Assembly: GCF_000979455.1 (NCBI RefSeq)
Contig: NZ_JJOY01000006.1
Coordinates: 115,622 to 179,621 of the forward strand
DNA: 64,000 nt
Reading direction: 5' to 3'
DNA from: Methanosarcina sp. 2.H.T.1A.6
Lineage (GTDB): Archaea; Halobacteriota; Methanosarcinia; Methanosarcinales; Methanosarcinaceae
The notes beneath the pieces are model-generated. The model saw only the letters and a list, made by a program, of their open reading frames with translations. It had not been told where the DNA came from and searched no databases. The position numbers and the translations under genes were made by a program. Position 1 is the first letter of the stretch. Each line of letters opens with the position of its first letter. This document shows positions 25,120-32,274 of this stretch, piece after piece.

Positions 25120-26228
25120 GCCCTTTCCCCGGAAGCCGGGCTTAACACAGACGTGTCGGAAGAGGCAAGAAGCGCTTTTCCCGAGCTAGATCTCTCTTTT
25201 TTGCCCTGCCTGGAAATTTCGGCAGTGAAATTCCGGAACTGGTTGAACTTGACCATTACTTTCCCGCTGTCAATCGCATCTTCGGCAATGGGGATTGCCT
25301 GCCGGATTGAGCCCACTATCCCGCTCACATACAGGGCTGCGGCTGCGTTCAGGATAACAAGATCCCTCTTGGGCCCTTTCTGTCCCTTAAAAATGCAGAG
25401 GAGGTCACGGGCATTTTCTTTCGGGGAACCGCCTTTGATTTCATCGGGCTTTGCCCGCAGCATGCCCAGAGCCTCCGGAGTCAGAGTGTATGTGGAAACC
25501 TTTCCGTCCTTTAATTCGGCAACGTAGGTCTCGCTCACGTTTGAGATCTCATCCATCCCGTCTCCGTTCACCACAAGAGCGTGTTCGGTCCCGAGCTCAG
25601 CAAGAGCATAAGCTATCGGCTCACAGAGGCTTTTATCAAAAACTCCTACGACCTGCCCTTTTGCTCCTGCCGGATTGGTCAGGGGTCCAAGGATATTGAA
25701 AACCGTCCTTACCCCAAGCTTTTTCCTGACTCCTGCAACCCGCTTCATGGCAGGGTGGAAAACCGGGGCAAACATGAACCCTATGCCTATCTCTTCTATA
25801 GTCTTCCTGACAAGTTCCGGGGCAAGCTCCACTTTGATCCCGAGGGCTTCAAGCACATCCGAACTTCCGGACATTGAGGTGGCGGCCCTGTTTCCGTGTT
25901 TGGCTACAGGGACTCCGACTGCTGCAGTCACAATTGCAGCTGCTGTTGAGACATTGATGGTGTTAAGCCCGTCTCCTCCTGTTCCAACGACGTCCACAAG
26001 CCTGAAAGGAACGTCCGGCCGGATCATATTGGCGACTTTCTTCATTCCCTTTACAAAGCCTGTGATTTCTTCGGGTTTTTCCCCTTTTGCCTTGAGGGCT
26101 AGCAGAAATGCCCCAATCTCCTCATCCCCTGATGTGCTCAGAATCTCGCCCAGTGCAGCTTCGGCTTCTTCTGAACTCAGGTCGCAGCCTTCGTCCAATT
26201 TTTTAATATATACTTTCATTCCCTGCAT
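25116..26228 (-). CDS. trpD: Anthranilate phosphoribosyltransferase
   Basis: 370 residues. It transfers the phosphoribosyl group from PRPP to anthranilate. The PRPP loop GTGGDG is at 82-87, followed by NVSTAAAIVTAAVGVPVAKHGNR and the conserved NILGPLTNPAGAKGQVVG. The frame is open to 26297, but a GAGGGGG site precedes ATG 26228, which gives the normal N terminus. The C terminus carries about 30 extra Ser/Lys-rich residues (GKKERSSSGKALLASSD) beyond the usual end, probably disordered; they overlap the start of trpF. Confidence 0.94.
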   Translation of the reverse strand: MQGMKVYIKKLDEGCDLSSEEAEAALGEILSTSGDEEIGAFLLALKAKGEKPEEITGFVKGMKKVANMIRPDVPFRLVDVVGTGGDGLNTINVSTAAAIVTAAVGVPVAKHGNRAATSMSGSSDVLEALGIKVELAPELVRKTIEEIGIGFMFAPVFHPAMKRVAGVRKKLGVRTVFNILGPLTNPAGAKGQVVGVFDKSLCEPIAYALAELGTEHALVVNGDGMDEISNVSETYVAELKDGKVSTYTLTPEALGMLRAKPDEIKGGSPKENARDLLCIFKGQKGPKRDLVILNAAAALYVSGIVGSIRQAIPIAEDAIDSGKVMVKFNQFRNFTAEISRQGKKERSSSGKALLASSDTSVLSPASGERA

Positions 26229-26256
26229 TCTTCTGCCCCCTCTGGAATTTTCTGTT

Positions 26257-27084
26257 TCAATTTGCTTCAAGTATGCCGGATTTGAGTTCCCTTGCAAGGG
26301 TTTCCAGCTTTTCGTTTACGCCATTTCCTTCTTCGATGACCCTGACAAAAGCCGAGCCGACAATTACAGCGTCCGCCCCCGCTTTTATAACTTCTGCAGC
26401 CTGCTTTCCGGTTGAGATCCCAAAGCCCACGGCTTTCGGAATATTGGTTTTTACCCTGGAAAGCAATTCTTTTGTGGAACCTGAAACGTCCGCCCTGGTT
26501 CCTGTAACTCCAAGCCTTGAAACCAGGTAAATGAAGCCTGAGCCTCTCTGCAGTATCTTCAGGATTCTTGCATCGGTTGTTGTAGGTGCGACCAGAAAGA
26601 TCAGGTCAAGTCCGTGTTTCTCACAGCTGTTCTTCAGGTCAGCTGCTTCTTCTACCGGGATATCGGGTATGATCAGTCCGCTTATCCCTGCTTCTGCGGC
26701 ATGGGCTACGAATTTTACCACTCCGTACCTGAACACCGGATTGTAATAGGTCATGCACACAAGAGGGACTTCAACCTCAAGGGCTCTGACAAGCTCGAAG
26801 TAACGTTCAATATCCATGCCGGCTGCAAGTGCCCTCTGTCCTGCTGCCTGGATGGTTGGCCCGTCAGCCACGGGGTCTGAAAACGGGAAACCGAGTTCGA
26901 TAATATCCGCGCCCCCGTTTGCCAGGGCTTTTACAACCCCGGCGGTTGCTTCTGCGGAGGGGTCTCCTGCCATCACATAGCCGATAAGGGCTCCTTCTTT
27001 TTTCTCCCTGAGTTCACCGAATTTTTCTGAAATTTTTTGCCTTCTACTTTGCCTTCTAAGTTCAGTTTCCATTTGCCTTTCCAT
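26257..27084 (-). CDS. trpA: Tryptophan synthase alpha chain
   Basis: 275-residue TIM barrel that cleaves indole-3-glycerol phosphate to indole, passed by tunnel to TrpB. Catalytic Glu63 (DIIELGFPFSDP) and Asp74 (VADGP) are present, as is the phosphate-binding GFGISTGKQA (about 209-218). A basic, coiled N-terminal extension of about 20 residues (ETELRRQSRRQKISEKF) precedes the barrel. It starts one base after the trpB stop with a GAGGG site inside trpB. Confidence 0.95.
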   Translation of the reverse strand: MERQMETELRRQSRRQKISEKFGELREKKEGALIGYVMAGDPSAEATAGVVKALANGGADIIELGFPFSDPVADGPTIQAAGQRALAAGMDIERYFELVRALEVEVPLVCMTYYNPVFRYGVVKFVAHAAEAGISGLIIPDIPVEEAADLKNSCEKHGLDLIFLVAPTTTDARILKILQRGSGFIYLVSRLGVTGTRADVSGSTKELLSRVKTNIPKAVGFGISTGKQAAEVIKAGADAVIVGSAFVRVIEEGNGVNEKLETLARELKSGILEAN

Positions 27085-27085
27085 T

Positions 27086-28297
27086 TTAGATCCCTCTCTT
27101 CAGGCTCAGGACGGTTTCCAGGTCCTTGTCCCCTCTTCCAGAAAGGTTTACAACCACAAACTCTCCAAGTTCCCCGGATTCGGCAGCTTTTTTAAGGTAG
27201 GCAAGAGCATGTGAGGATTCAAGGGCAGGAATGATTCCTTCGAGCCGGCTCAGTTCGTGAAAAGTTTCAAGCGCTTCGTCATCTGTGACATAGCGGGCTG
27301 TAACCCTGCCGCTCTCCGAAAGGTAAGCCAGTTCCGGCCCTACTCCTGAGTAGTCAAGTCCTGCTGATATGGATTCGGACTCAAGGATCTGCCCGTTTTT
27401 GTCCTGCAGCACCTTTGTCCTGGCCCCGTGCAGGATTCCTTCTTCTCCGGCACAGAGAGAAGCTGAGTGGAGAGCTGCTTTTTCCGTACACTTCAGGGCT
27501 TTTCCCCCGGCTTCTACGGCAATCAGCTTTACCTCCCTGTCTTCGACAAAGGGATGGAAACTCCCCATTGCATTGCTCCCGCCGCCTGCACAGGCGATGA
27601 TAGAGTCAGGCAGCCTGCCTTCTTTTTCCATTGCCTGCTCCTTTATTTCACGCCCGATCACGCTCTGGAAATCCCTTACGATCATCGGGTAGGGGTGGGG
27701 GCCGACCACTGAACCGATCAGGTAGTGGGTGTTTCCTATGTTGGTGACCCAGTCCCGCATTGCCTCGTTGATTGCATCTTTGAGGGTTTTTGAGCCGGTT
27801 TGTACGGCTTTTACCTCGGTCCCCATGAGTTCCATTCTGTATGCGTTCATCTGCTGGCGTTTGACGTCTTTTGCCCCCATGTAGACGATAGTCTCAAACC
27901 CGAGAGTCGCTCCCACCATGGCAGTTGCAGTCCCATGCTGCCCGGCACCTGTTTCGGCGATCAGCCTGGTCTTTCCCATGAACTTTGCAAGCAGGGCCTG
28001 TCCGAGAGCGTTGTTGAGCTTGTGGGCGCCCCCATGCACCAGGTCTTCCCGTTTGAGATAGACCTTTGTCCCGTATTTCTTGCTCAGGTTCCGGGCAAAG
28101 TAAAGAGGAGTTTCCCTGCCCCCAAAGTCCTTCAGGTAATGGTCAAGCTCTGCAAGGAATTCAGGGTCGTTTTTGTACTTCTCATACCCCTCTTCAAGTT
28201 CTTCCAGGGCCGGCATGAGGACTTCGGGTACGTACTGCCCTCCGAATTTCCCGTACTTTCCTTTTACCTGAGATTCTGAAACTTCAGTTCCTGTCAA
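27086..28297 (-). CDS. trpB: Tryptophan synthase beta chain
   Basis: 403 residues, the TrpB1 form that pairs with TrpA. The pyridoxal-phosphate lysine is K93 in [13 protein letters not shown], the catalytic Glu115 is in [12 protein letters not shown], and the cofactor phosphate loop is [12 protein letters not shown] (about 236-247). It joins indole and serine to tryptophan. Start TTG at 28297 with GGGAG eight bases upstream. The spacer to trpC is 207 nt and contains tandem repeats. Confidence 0.96.
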   Translation of the reverse strand: MTGTEVSESQVKGKYGKFGGQYVPEVLMPALEELEEGYEKYKNDPEFLAELDHYLKDFGGRETPLYFARNLSKKYGTKVYLKREDLVHGGAHKLNNALGQALLAKFMGKTRLIAETGAGQHGTATAMVGATLGFETIVYMGAKDVKRQQMNAYRMELMGTEVKAVQTGSKTLKDAINEAMRDWVTNIGNTHYLIGSVVGPHPYPMIVRDFQSVIGREIKEQAMEKEGRLPDSIIACAGGGSNAMGSFHPFVEDREVKLIAVEAGGKALKCTEKAALHSASLCAGEEGILHGARTKVLQDKNGQILESESISAGLDYSGVGPELAYLSESGRVTARYVTDDEALETFHELSRLEGIIPALESSHALAYLKKAAESGELGEFVVVNLSGRGDKDLETVLSLKRGI

Positions 28298-28317
28298 TTT
28301 GATTACTCCCTTGTATC

Positions 28318-28406
28318 TTGATTTCTGATTTTGTGATTCCTTAATTTTTAATTCCTGAATTCTTGATTCCTGATTTGTGATTCCTGATTTGTGATTCCTG
28401 ATTTTA
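28318..28406. repeat. Degenerate GATTCCTGATTTGT repeat between trpC and trpB
   Basis: About six imperfect 14-15-bp copies (GATTCCTGATTTGT). Part of a 207-nt noncoding spacer in the operon. Confidence 0.75.
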
Positions 28407-28504
28407 TGAAACAGAATTATTACCTTAGTTTTGAAATGAAAGCGGATTTTTCGACCTTAATTTCCACAGGCCGAAAGTTCCTGAAAGTCAAGGAAAAGCA
28501 GTTG

Positions 28505-29308
28505 TTAACGCCAGCAAAAACTCTGGACGAATTCTTTAGTTTTCTCAAAAACGGAGTCACTTTCCATAAGTGAAGACCCTATAAGCACAGCATCTGCCCC
28601 TGCCTGCATCACGCGCCTGGCATCTTCGGGACTGTTCATCCCGCTCTCGCTTATAATGATATGGCTGGTCCCGTGGTCCAGGTCGTATTCCCTGATGAGG
28701 GGTGCAAGCTCTTCAGTGGTTGCCAGGTCGATATTAAGTGTCTCAAAGTTCCGGTTATTAATCCCGATGAGCTTTGTGCCGGTTTCCAGCGCAAGTTCAA
28801 GCTCTTCCCTGTTGTGAACTTCAACCAGCGGCTCAAAGCCCTTTTCAAGAGCAAGATCAACAAAGGCGTCCAGCTCTTTTCCCAGGATGCCTGCAATCAG
28901 GAGTATGAGGTCACTTTCCGCTTCCTCAAGCTGCCGCCTGTCAATAATGAAGTCCTTCCTCAGAACCGGTAAACAGACTGTTTTCCTGACGGCGTTCAGG
29001 TTTTCAAGTGAGCCCCGAAACACTCCTGGTTCAGTAAGGACCGAAATTGCAACAGCTCCGGCTTCCTCCATCTCCCATGCAAGCTCAGCAGCCACTGCCG
29101 GGGGTATATCCCTGAAGCTCTTTCCAGGGGATGCGGGCTTGACTTCCGCAATTACCGGCACCCGCCCGTCTGCTCTTACAGCTGTCACAGCGGCAATAAA
29201 GTCCCTTTTCTGGAACTGCGGCTGCGGGTCTTCCTTGTGGACATCGGCCCCAAAAGCCTGGATCCGGGTCTTTGTTGTGTTGAGGATGTGGAGGATCGAG
29301 TCGTGCAT
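28505..29308 (-). CDS. trpC: Indole-3-glycerol-phosphate synthase
   Basis: 267 residues, first gene of the operon. Catalytic Lys57 in IAEVKPASPGK, the second lysine in LPVLRKDFI, Glu in EVHNREELELAL, and NNRNFETLNIDLATTEEL followed by ISESGM are the canonical sites of the TIM barrel that closes the indole ring. The frame opens at a TTG at 29341, but that lies over the predicted transcription start, so ATG 29308 is preferred. The TATA box and a TGTACA box lie just upstream. Confidence 0.95.
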   Translation of the reverse strand: MHDSILHILNTTKTRIQAFGADVHKEDPQPQFQKRDFIAAVTAVRADGRVPVIAEVKPASPGKSFRDIPPAVAAELAWEMEEAGAVAISVLTEPGVFRGSLENLNAVRKTVCLPVLRKDFIIDRRQLEEAESDLILLIAGILGKELDAFVDLALEKGFEPLVEVHNREELELALETGTKLIGINNRNFETLNIDLATTEELAPLIREYDLDHGTSHIIISESGMNSPEDARRVMQAGADAVLIGSSLMESDSVFEKTKEFVQSFCWR

Positions 29309-29331
29309 TTGTAACCACTGACGTATAATTA

Positions 29332-29370
29332 TGTACAACAATGTCTAATACAATACTTGTTATAAAAAGG
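29332..29370 (-). promoter_or_regulatory. trp operon promoter with TGTACA box
   Basis: On the minus strand CCTTTTTATA (29361-29370) is a TATA box; transcription should begin near 29336. The hexamer TGTACA at 29332-29337 overlaps that start. TGTACA is the TRP box bound by TrpY in Methanothermobacter, so repression at this site by a TrpY-like protein is plausible. Only one box is seen. Confidence 0.5.
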
Positions 29371-29543
29371 TTTTGGATGAGGACAAACGGTTGTCGATTT
29401 GATAATATTTGAACAATTATATAATATTAGTTTTATTTAAATATATGTCTGTAGACAAGGTTAAATAAAAAAAGTGAGTAAGTATACATATTAATTAAAT
29501 TTACTCAGTCACGGGGTGTAATCGAAGTAACTGGGGGAAGGAA

Positions 29544-30560
29544 ATGGCTGAATTTTTGGATACCGAAGCAACTACTCATTATTTGACAAAAATCATCAAA
29601 AACGCGACGAAGGAAGTCGTTATAATAAGCCCATATTTGAAGATAAGCCATAAGATTAAGGATTTAATTGAAGATAAAGACAGAATGAAAATTGATGTAA
29701 AAATAGTTTATGGAAAAAATGAACTGCAGCCTGATGAGAATAACTGGCTGAAACAACTTAATTCCGTTCGTACCGGTTTTTGTAAGGACTTACATGCTAA
29801 ATGCTATTTAAATGAAAGTGAGGCAATTGTCACCTCAATGAATCTATACGAGTATTCACAGATCAATAATTATGAAATGGGAATATCTGTGACAAAAGAT
29901 GAAGACTCAAAACTATATTCAGATATTTATGATGAAGCTAGAAGGTTATTCAGGATAAGTGAAGAAATTAAAGTAACAGTTGAAAAAGTAGCACCTAGAG
30001 ATAGTGAGATCGGTGATAGGGTTTCAAGATCAAACGAACTATCAAAAGTAAACGGGCAATTGAAAGCAGAAGAGAAAATCGAAAGTGAAAAAGAAAAAGA
30101 AATAACAACTTATGATAGTAATTCAAATGACCTGAATCTTTTCGAGAGATTGAGAATACTTCGAAGTAAAGTTGCAGAACAGGAAAATGTACCTGCGTAC
30201 TATATATTTACGGATAAAACTCTTGAAGAAATATGCTTTAAAATTCCAAAGAACTCTAACGAGTTTTTAAGTATTACAGGAGTGGGGCAAAAGAAACTTG
30301 AGAGGTATGGATCTGCTTTTCTCCGGGAAATTGCAAACTACTATAAAAAGGACCTGATCAGTGATTCTGGATCATGCATTCGTTGTGGGGAAAAAATAAG
30401 GTCTAATCCAAATGAACCGTTTTGTAGCGATTGTTATAATTCATGGGCTAGATTTGGAAATCCAAAGTATAAGGAAAAGTATTGTCATAAATGCGGCAAA
30501 CCGACAGATACTTCTAAAGAAAAACCTGTGTGTTATCAATGCTTTAAAAATGGTTTGTAA
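29544..30560 (+). CDS. PLD-like nuclease with HRDC domain and double zinc ribbon
   Basis: 338 residues in three parts. Residues 1-130 are a phospholipase-D-like nuclease half: VVIISPYLKIS start, then His84-x-Lys86 (DLHAKCYL), Ser98, Asn100 and Glu111. Residues about 190-265 look like an HRDC domain, the RecQ/RNase D nucleic-acid-binding fold (LFERLRILRSKVAEQENVPA, ITGVGQKKLERYG). The C terminus has four CxxC pairs (278/281, 294/297, 314/317, 330/333), enough for two zinc ribbons. A charged linker (KAEEKIESEKEKEITTY) lies between parts one and two. One HKD half means it would act as a dimer. It probably cuts or processes nucleic acid; its position beside mobile elements and a restriction operon suggests defence, which is inference. 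Good GGGGGAAGG-type ribosome site. Confidence 0.8.
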   Translation: MAEFLDTEATTHYLTKIIKNATKEVVIISPYLKISHKIKDLIEDKDRMKIDVKIVYGKNELQPDENNWLKQLNSVRTGFCKDLHAKCYLNESEAIVTSMNLYEYSQINNYEMGISVTKDEDSKLYSDIYDEARRLFRISEEIKVTVEKVAPRDSEIGDRVSRSNELSKVNGQLKAEEKIESEKEKEITTYDSNSNDLNLFERLRILRSKVAEQENVPAYYIFTDKTLEEICFKIPKNSNEFLSITGVGQKKLERYGSAFLREIANYYKKDLISDSGSCIRCGEKIRSNPNEPFCSDCYNSWARFGNPKYKEKYCHKCGKPTDTSKEKPVCYQCFKNGL

Positions 30561-30596
30561 CAAATGGATTTTACTTTTACAAGGTAAATTCACTAA

Positions 30597-30877
30597 GAGG
30601 CCGTCTTAAAATTCAAACCATTTCTACAATTGGATAATTGTAACGTTAACTTTAAAATCGGATAGTAAATTTTTCCGAAATTCAAGTACATATTGACCTT
30701 AAGGATGTACTTTATCCCACAGGATCATACGCATTCGATGCATAAAATCAAGTACAGTAAACATTAGGGGTTAAATTTACATTTTGGACATTTAACGGTT
30801 TAATGCCACCATTTTTCAGTTCAAATGCGTAAGTCTTATCCCAATTGTGGAATCAAATTCAATTTTAAGACACGCTC
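30597..30877. mobile_element. Non-autonomous IS5-like miniature element (281 bp)
   Basis: Ends GAGGCCGTCTTAAAATT and (inverted) GAGCGTGTCTTAAAATT continue inward as an imperfect inverted repeat of about 40 bp that includes ACAATTGG(G)ATAA. The element is flanked by TAA on both sides (30594-30596, 30878-30880), the 3-bp TNA target duplication and GAG end typical of the IS1031/IS427 branch of IS5. It holds no transposase frame. The interior string TTTTTCAGTTCAAATGCGTAA recurs near 2562. Confidence 0.7.
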
Positions 30878-30880
30878 TAA

Positions 30881-31454
30881 GAGCCTATCCGAAAAGTGCT
30901 GTGACCTACTGACCTTTACAAATGGCATATGAATAACCGGAACGTCTACTCGGATACTATATATCTATTATAACTCTTAACTATTCCATTATTGACTGTT
31001 ACCGTAGGGCTGTTAATAGCCATGTTTCTCCATTTCTTTGAGTATCACTGAACTAATATCCGTGAAATTCTGAATCCTGCCGGTCCAGGCAGCCATCATC
31101 ATGGCGTCAGTTATCTCTGCTCTGGTAGCTCCGAATTGATGAAGCTTTTGCAAGATTTTGACTGCGCTGTCTGTGTTGTTGTTGGAACAGGCAATAGCAA
31201 AGACAGTCAGATGCTTCTGCTTAATGGAAAGTCCGCCTTCTCTCTCAGCCCATATAGCTTTATAAAAGCCTGCAAGCCCTTCGCCAAAATCCTCATTTAT
31301 CTTTTCAGCGTACACAACAGACCTGGGCGCAAAGCCCTTTATTTCCTTGATTTCGTGAATATTCTTCCCCATAATTATCCTATTTCAATACGAGATAATC
31401 GGATAAAACAATATCTTTACAACTTTTCATGGATCTGACTTTTCGGATAGGCCC
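30881..31454. mobile_element. IS5-like non-autonomous element carrying a CMD gene (574 bp)
   Basis: Begins GAGCCTATCCGAAAAGT and ends with the inverse (GGGCCTATCCGAAAAGT read from the right end). TAA stands on both sides (30878-30880, 31455-31457), and the left TAA is shared with the preceding miniature element. In place of a transposase it encodes only a carboxymuconolactone-decarboxylase-like protein on the minus strand. Confidence 0.65.
31013..31372 (-). CDS. Carboxymuconolactone decarboxylase/AhpD-like protein
   Basis: 119 residues, all-helical CMD fold (PF02627): FGEGLAGFYKAIWAEREGGL then SIKQKHLTVFAIACSNNNTD and LHQFGATRAEITDAMMMAAW. In redox-active AhpD-like members a CxxC is followed by a His; here only Cys62 remains (ACSNN), so peroxiredoxin-type disulfide chemistry is unlikely. 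Substrate unknown. The gene lies wholly within inverted repeats typical of an IS5-type element and so may be a passenger gene. A TATTAT/TATAATAG-like region upstream could serve as promoter. Confidence 0.8.
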   Translation of the reverse strand: MGKNIHEIKEIKGFAPRSVVYAEKINEDFGEGLAGFYKAIWAEREGGLSIKQKHLTVFAIACSNNNTDSAVKILQKLHQFGATRAEITDAMMMAAWTGRIQNFTDISSVILKEMEKHGY

Positions 31455-31485
31455 TAAAATGGTGAGTTTCAACTACAAGTGGAAT

Positions 31486-32214
31486 TCATATCTTCAACAG
31501 ATCCCCTTGCACCCTCAACCACTCTTTTCTTTTTTCATAGTCCGGCAGGATTTTCTGCACCTCATTCCAGAAAGCCTTTGAGTGGTCTTTATATTTTGTG
31601 TGGCAGAGTTCGTGGACAACCACATAGTCAATAATTGACATTTTAGCCATAACAACCCGCCAGTTGAACCTCAACTGATTTGTCTTTGAGCAGTTTCCCC
31701 ACTTGTTTTTCAGGGGCTGAACTTTGATAAGAGACGGTTTCTCTTCAAAGTATTTCAAATACATTCTGGCCCTCTGGTTGAGGACCTTTTCCGCTTTTTC
31801 TTGGTAAAAATTGATGAACAAGGGCTGTATGATGCGAGGATAGTCAGATTCCGGGACGCTTGCAGGTACATGGGCTATGAACTTGCTGTGGGTAAAGGTC
31901 AGGGATGGGACTATTTCTTCATTTTCCTGTACTACTTTCAGCCTGTAGCGCTTGCCTTTGTACAGGAATTTCTCTCCGCTTACGAATTCTTTCCGGGTCT
32001 CGTTTCTTATAACCTCGTTCATTTTATCGAGGTTGATTATAATCCAGCTGGCTTTCCGTCGAAGGTTTAAGGCAACCTCTTCTTTGCTCATGCTTCCAGG
32101 GGCTTTGACTGTAAACCCGGATTCCAGATCAATTACTAACTCAATGGTTTTCTGCCGGGAAGAATAGATTAAGCGGTAGTCAACGAGAGTGTTTCCGATC
32201 TTTATCTGTTCCAT
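31486..32214 (-). CDS. YgjP-like (DUF45) zinc metallopeptidase
   Basis: 242 residues. The zinc motif HELCH at 201-205 (VVVHELCHTKYKDHSKAFW) with a third ligand probably His211 marks the SprT/YgjP-like DUF45 family, and RRKASWI and WGNCSKTNQLRFNWRVVMA are family blocks. Such genes are often found just behind type I restriction genes, as here: it starts 60 nt after the hsdR stop, same strand, and probably shares the transcript. Its role in the restriction system is unknown; turnover of HsdR has been suggested for other proteases in this position. Confidence 0.85.
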   Translation of the reverse strand: MEQIKIGNTLVDYRLIYSSRQKTIELVIDLESGFTVKAPGSMSKEEVALNLRRKASWIIINLDKMNEVIRNETRKEFVSGEKFLYKGKRYRLKVVQENEEIVPSLTFTHSKFIAHVPASVPESDYPRIIQPLFINFYQEKAEKVLNQRARMYLKYFEEKPSLIKVQPLKNKWGNCSKTNQLRFNWRVVMAKMSIIDYVVVHELCHTKYKDHSKAFWNEVQKILPDYEKRKEWLRVQGDLLKI

Positions 32215-32274
32215 TCTCTATTCCATTTTTTATTTCAATCTCTGTCTCATTAATTCTTTTATTCTCGGTCCCAT

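Noticed and set aside
30881-31454. Complete insertion sequence
   Set aside because: The inverted repeats fit an IS5-type element, but the only gene inside is not a transposase, so I call it non-autonomous.
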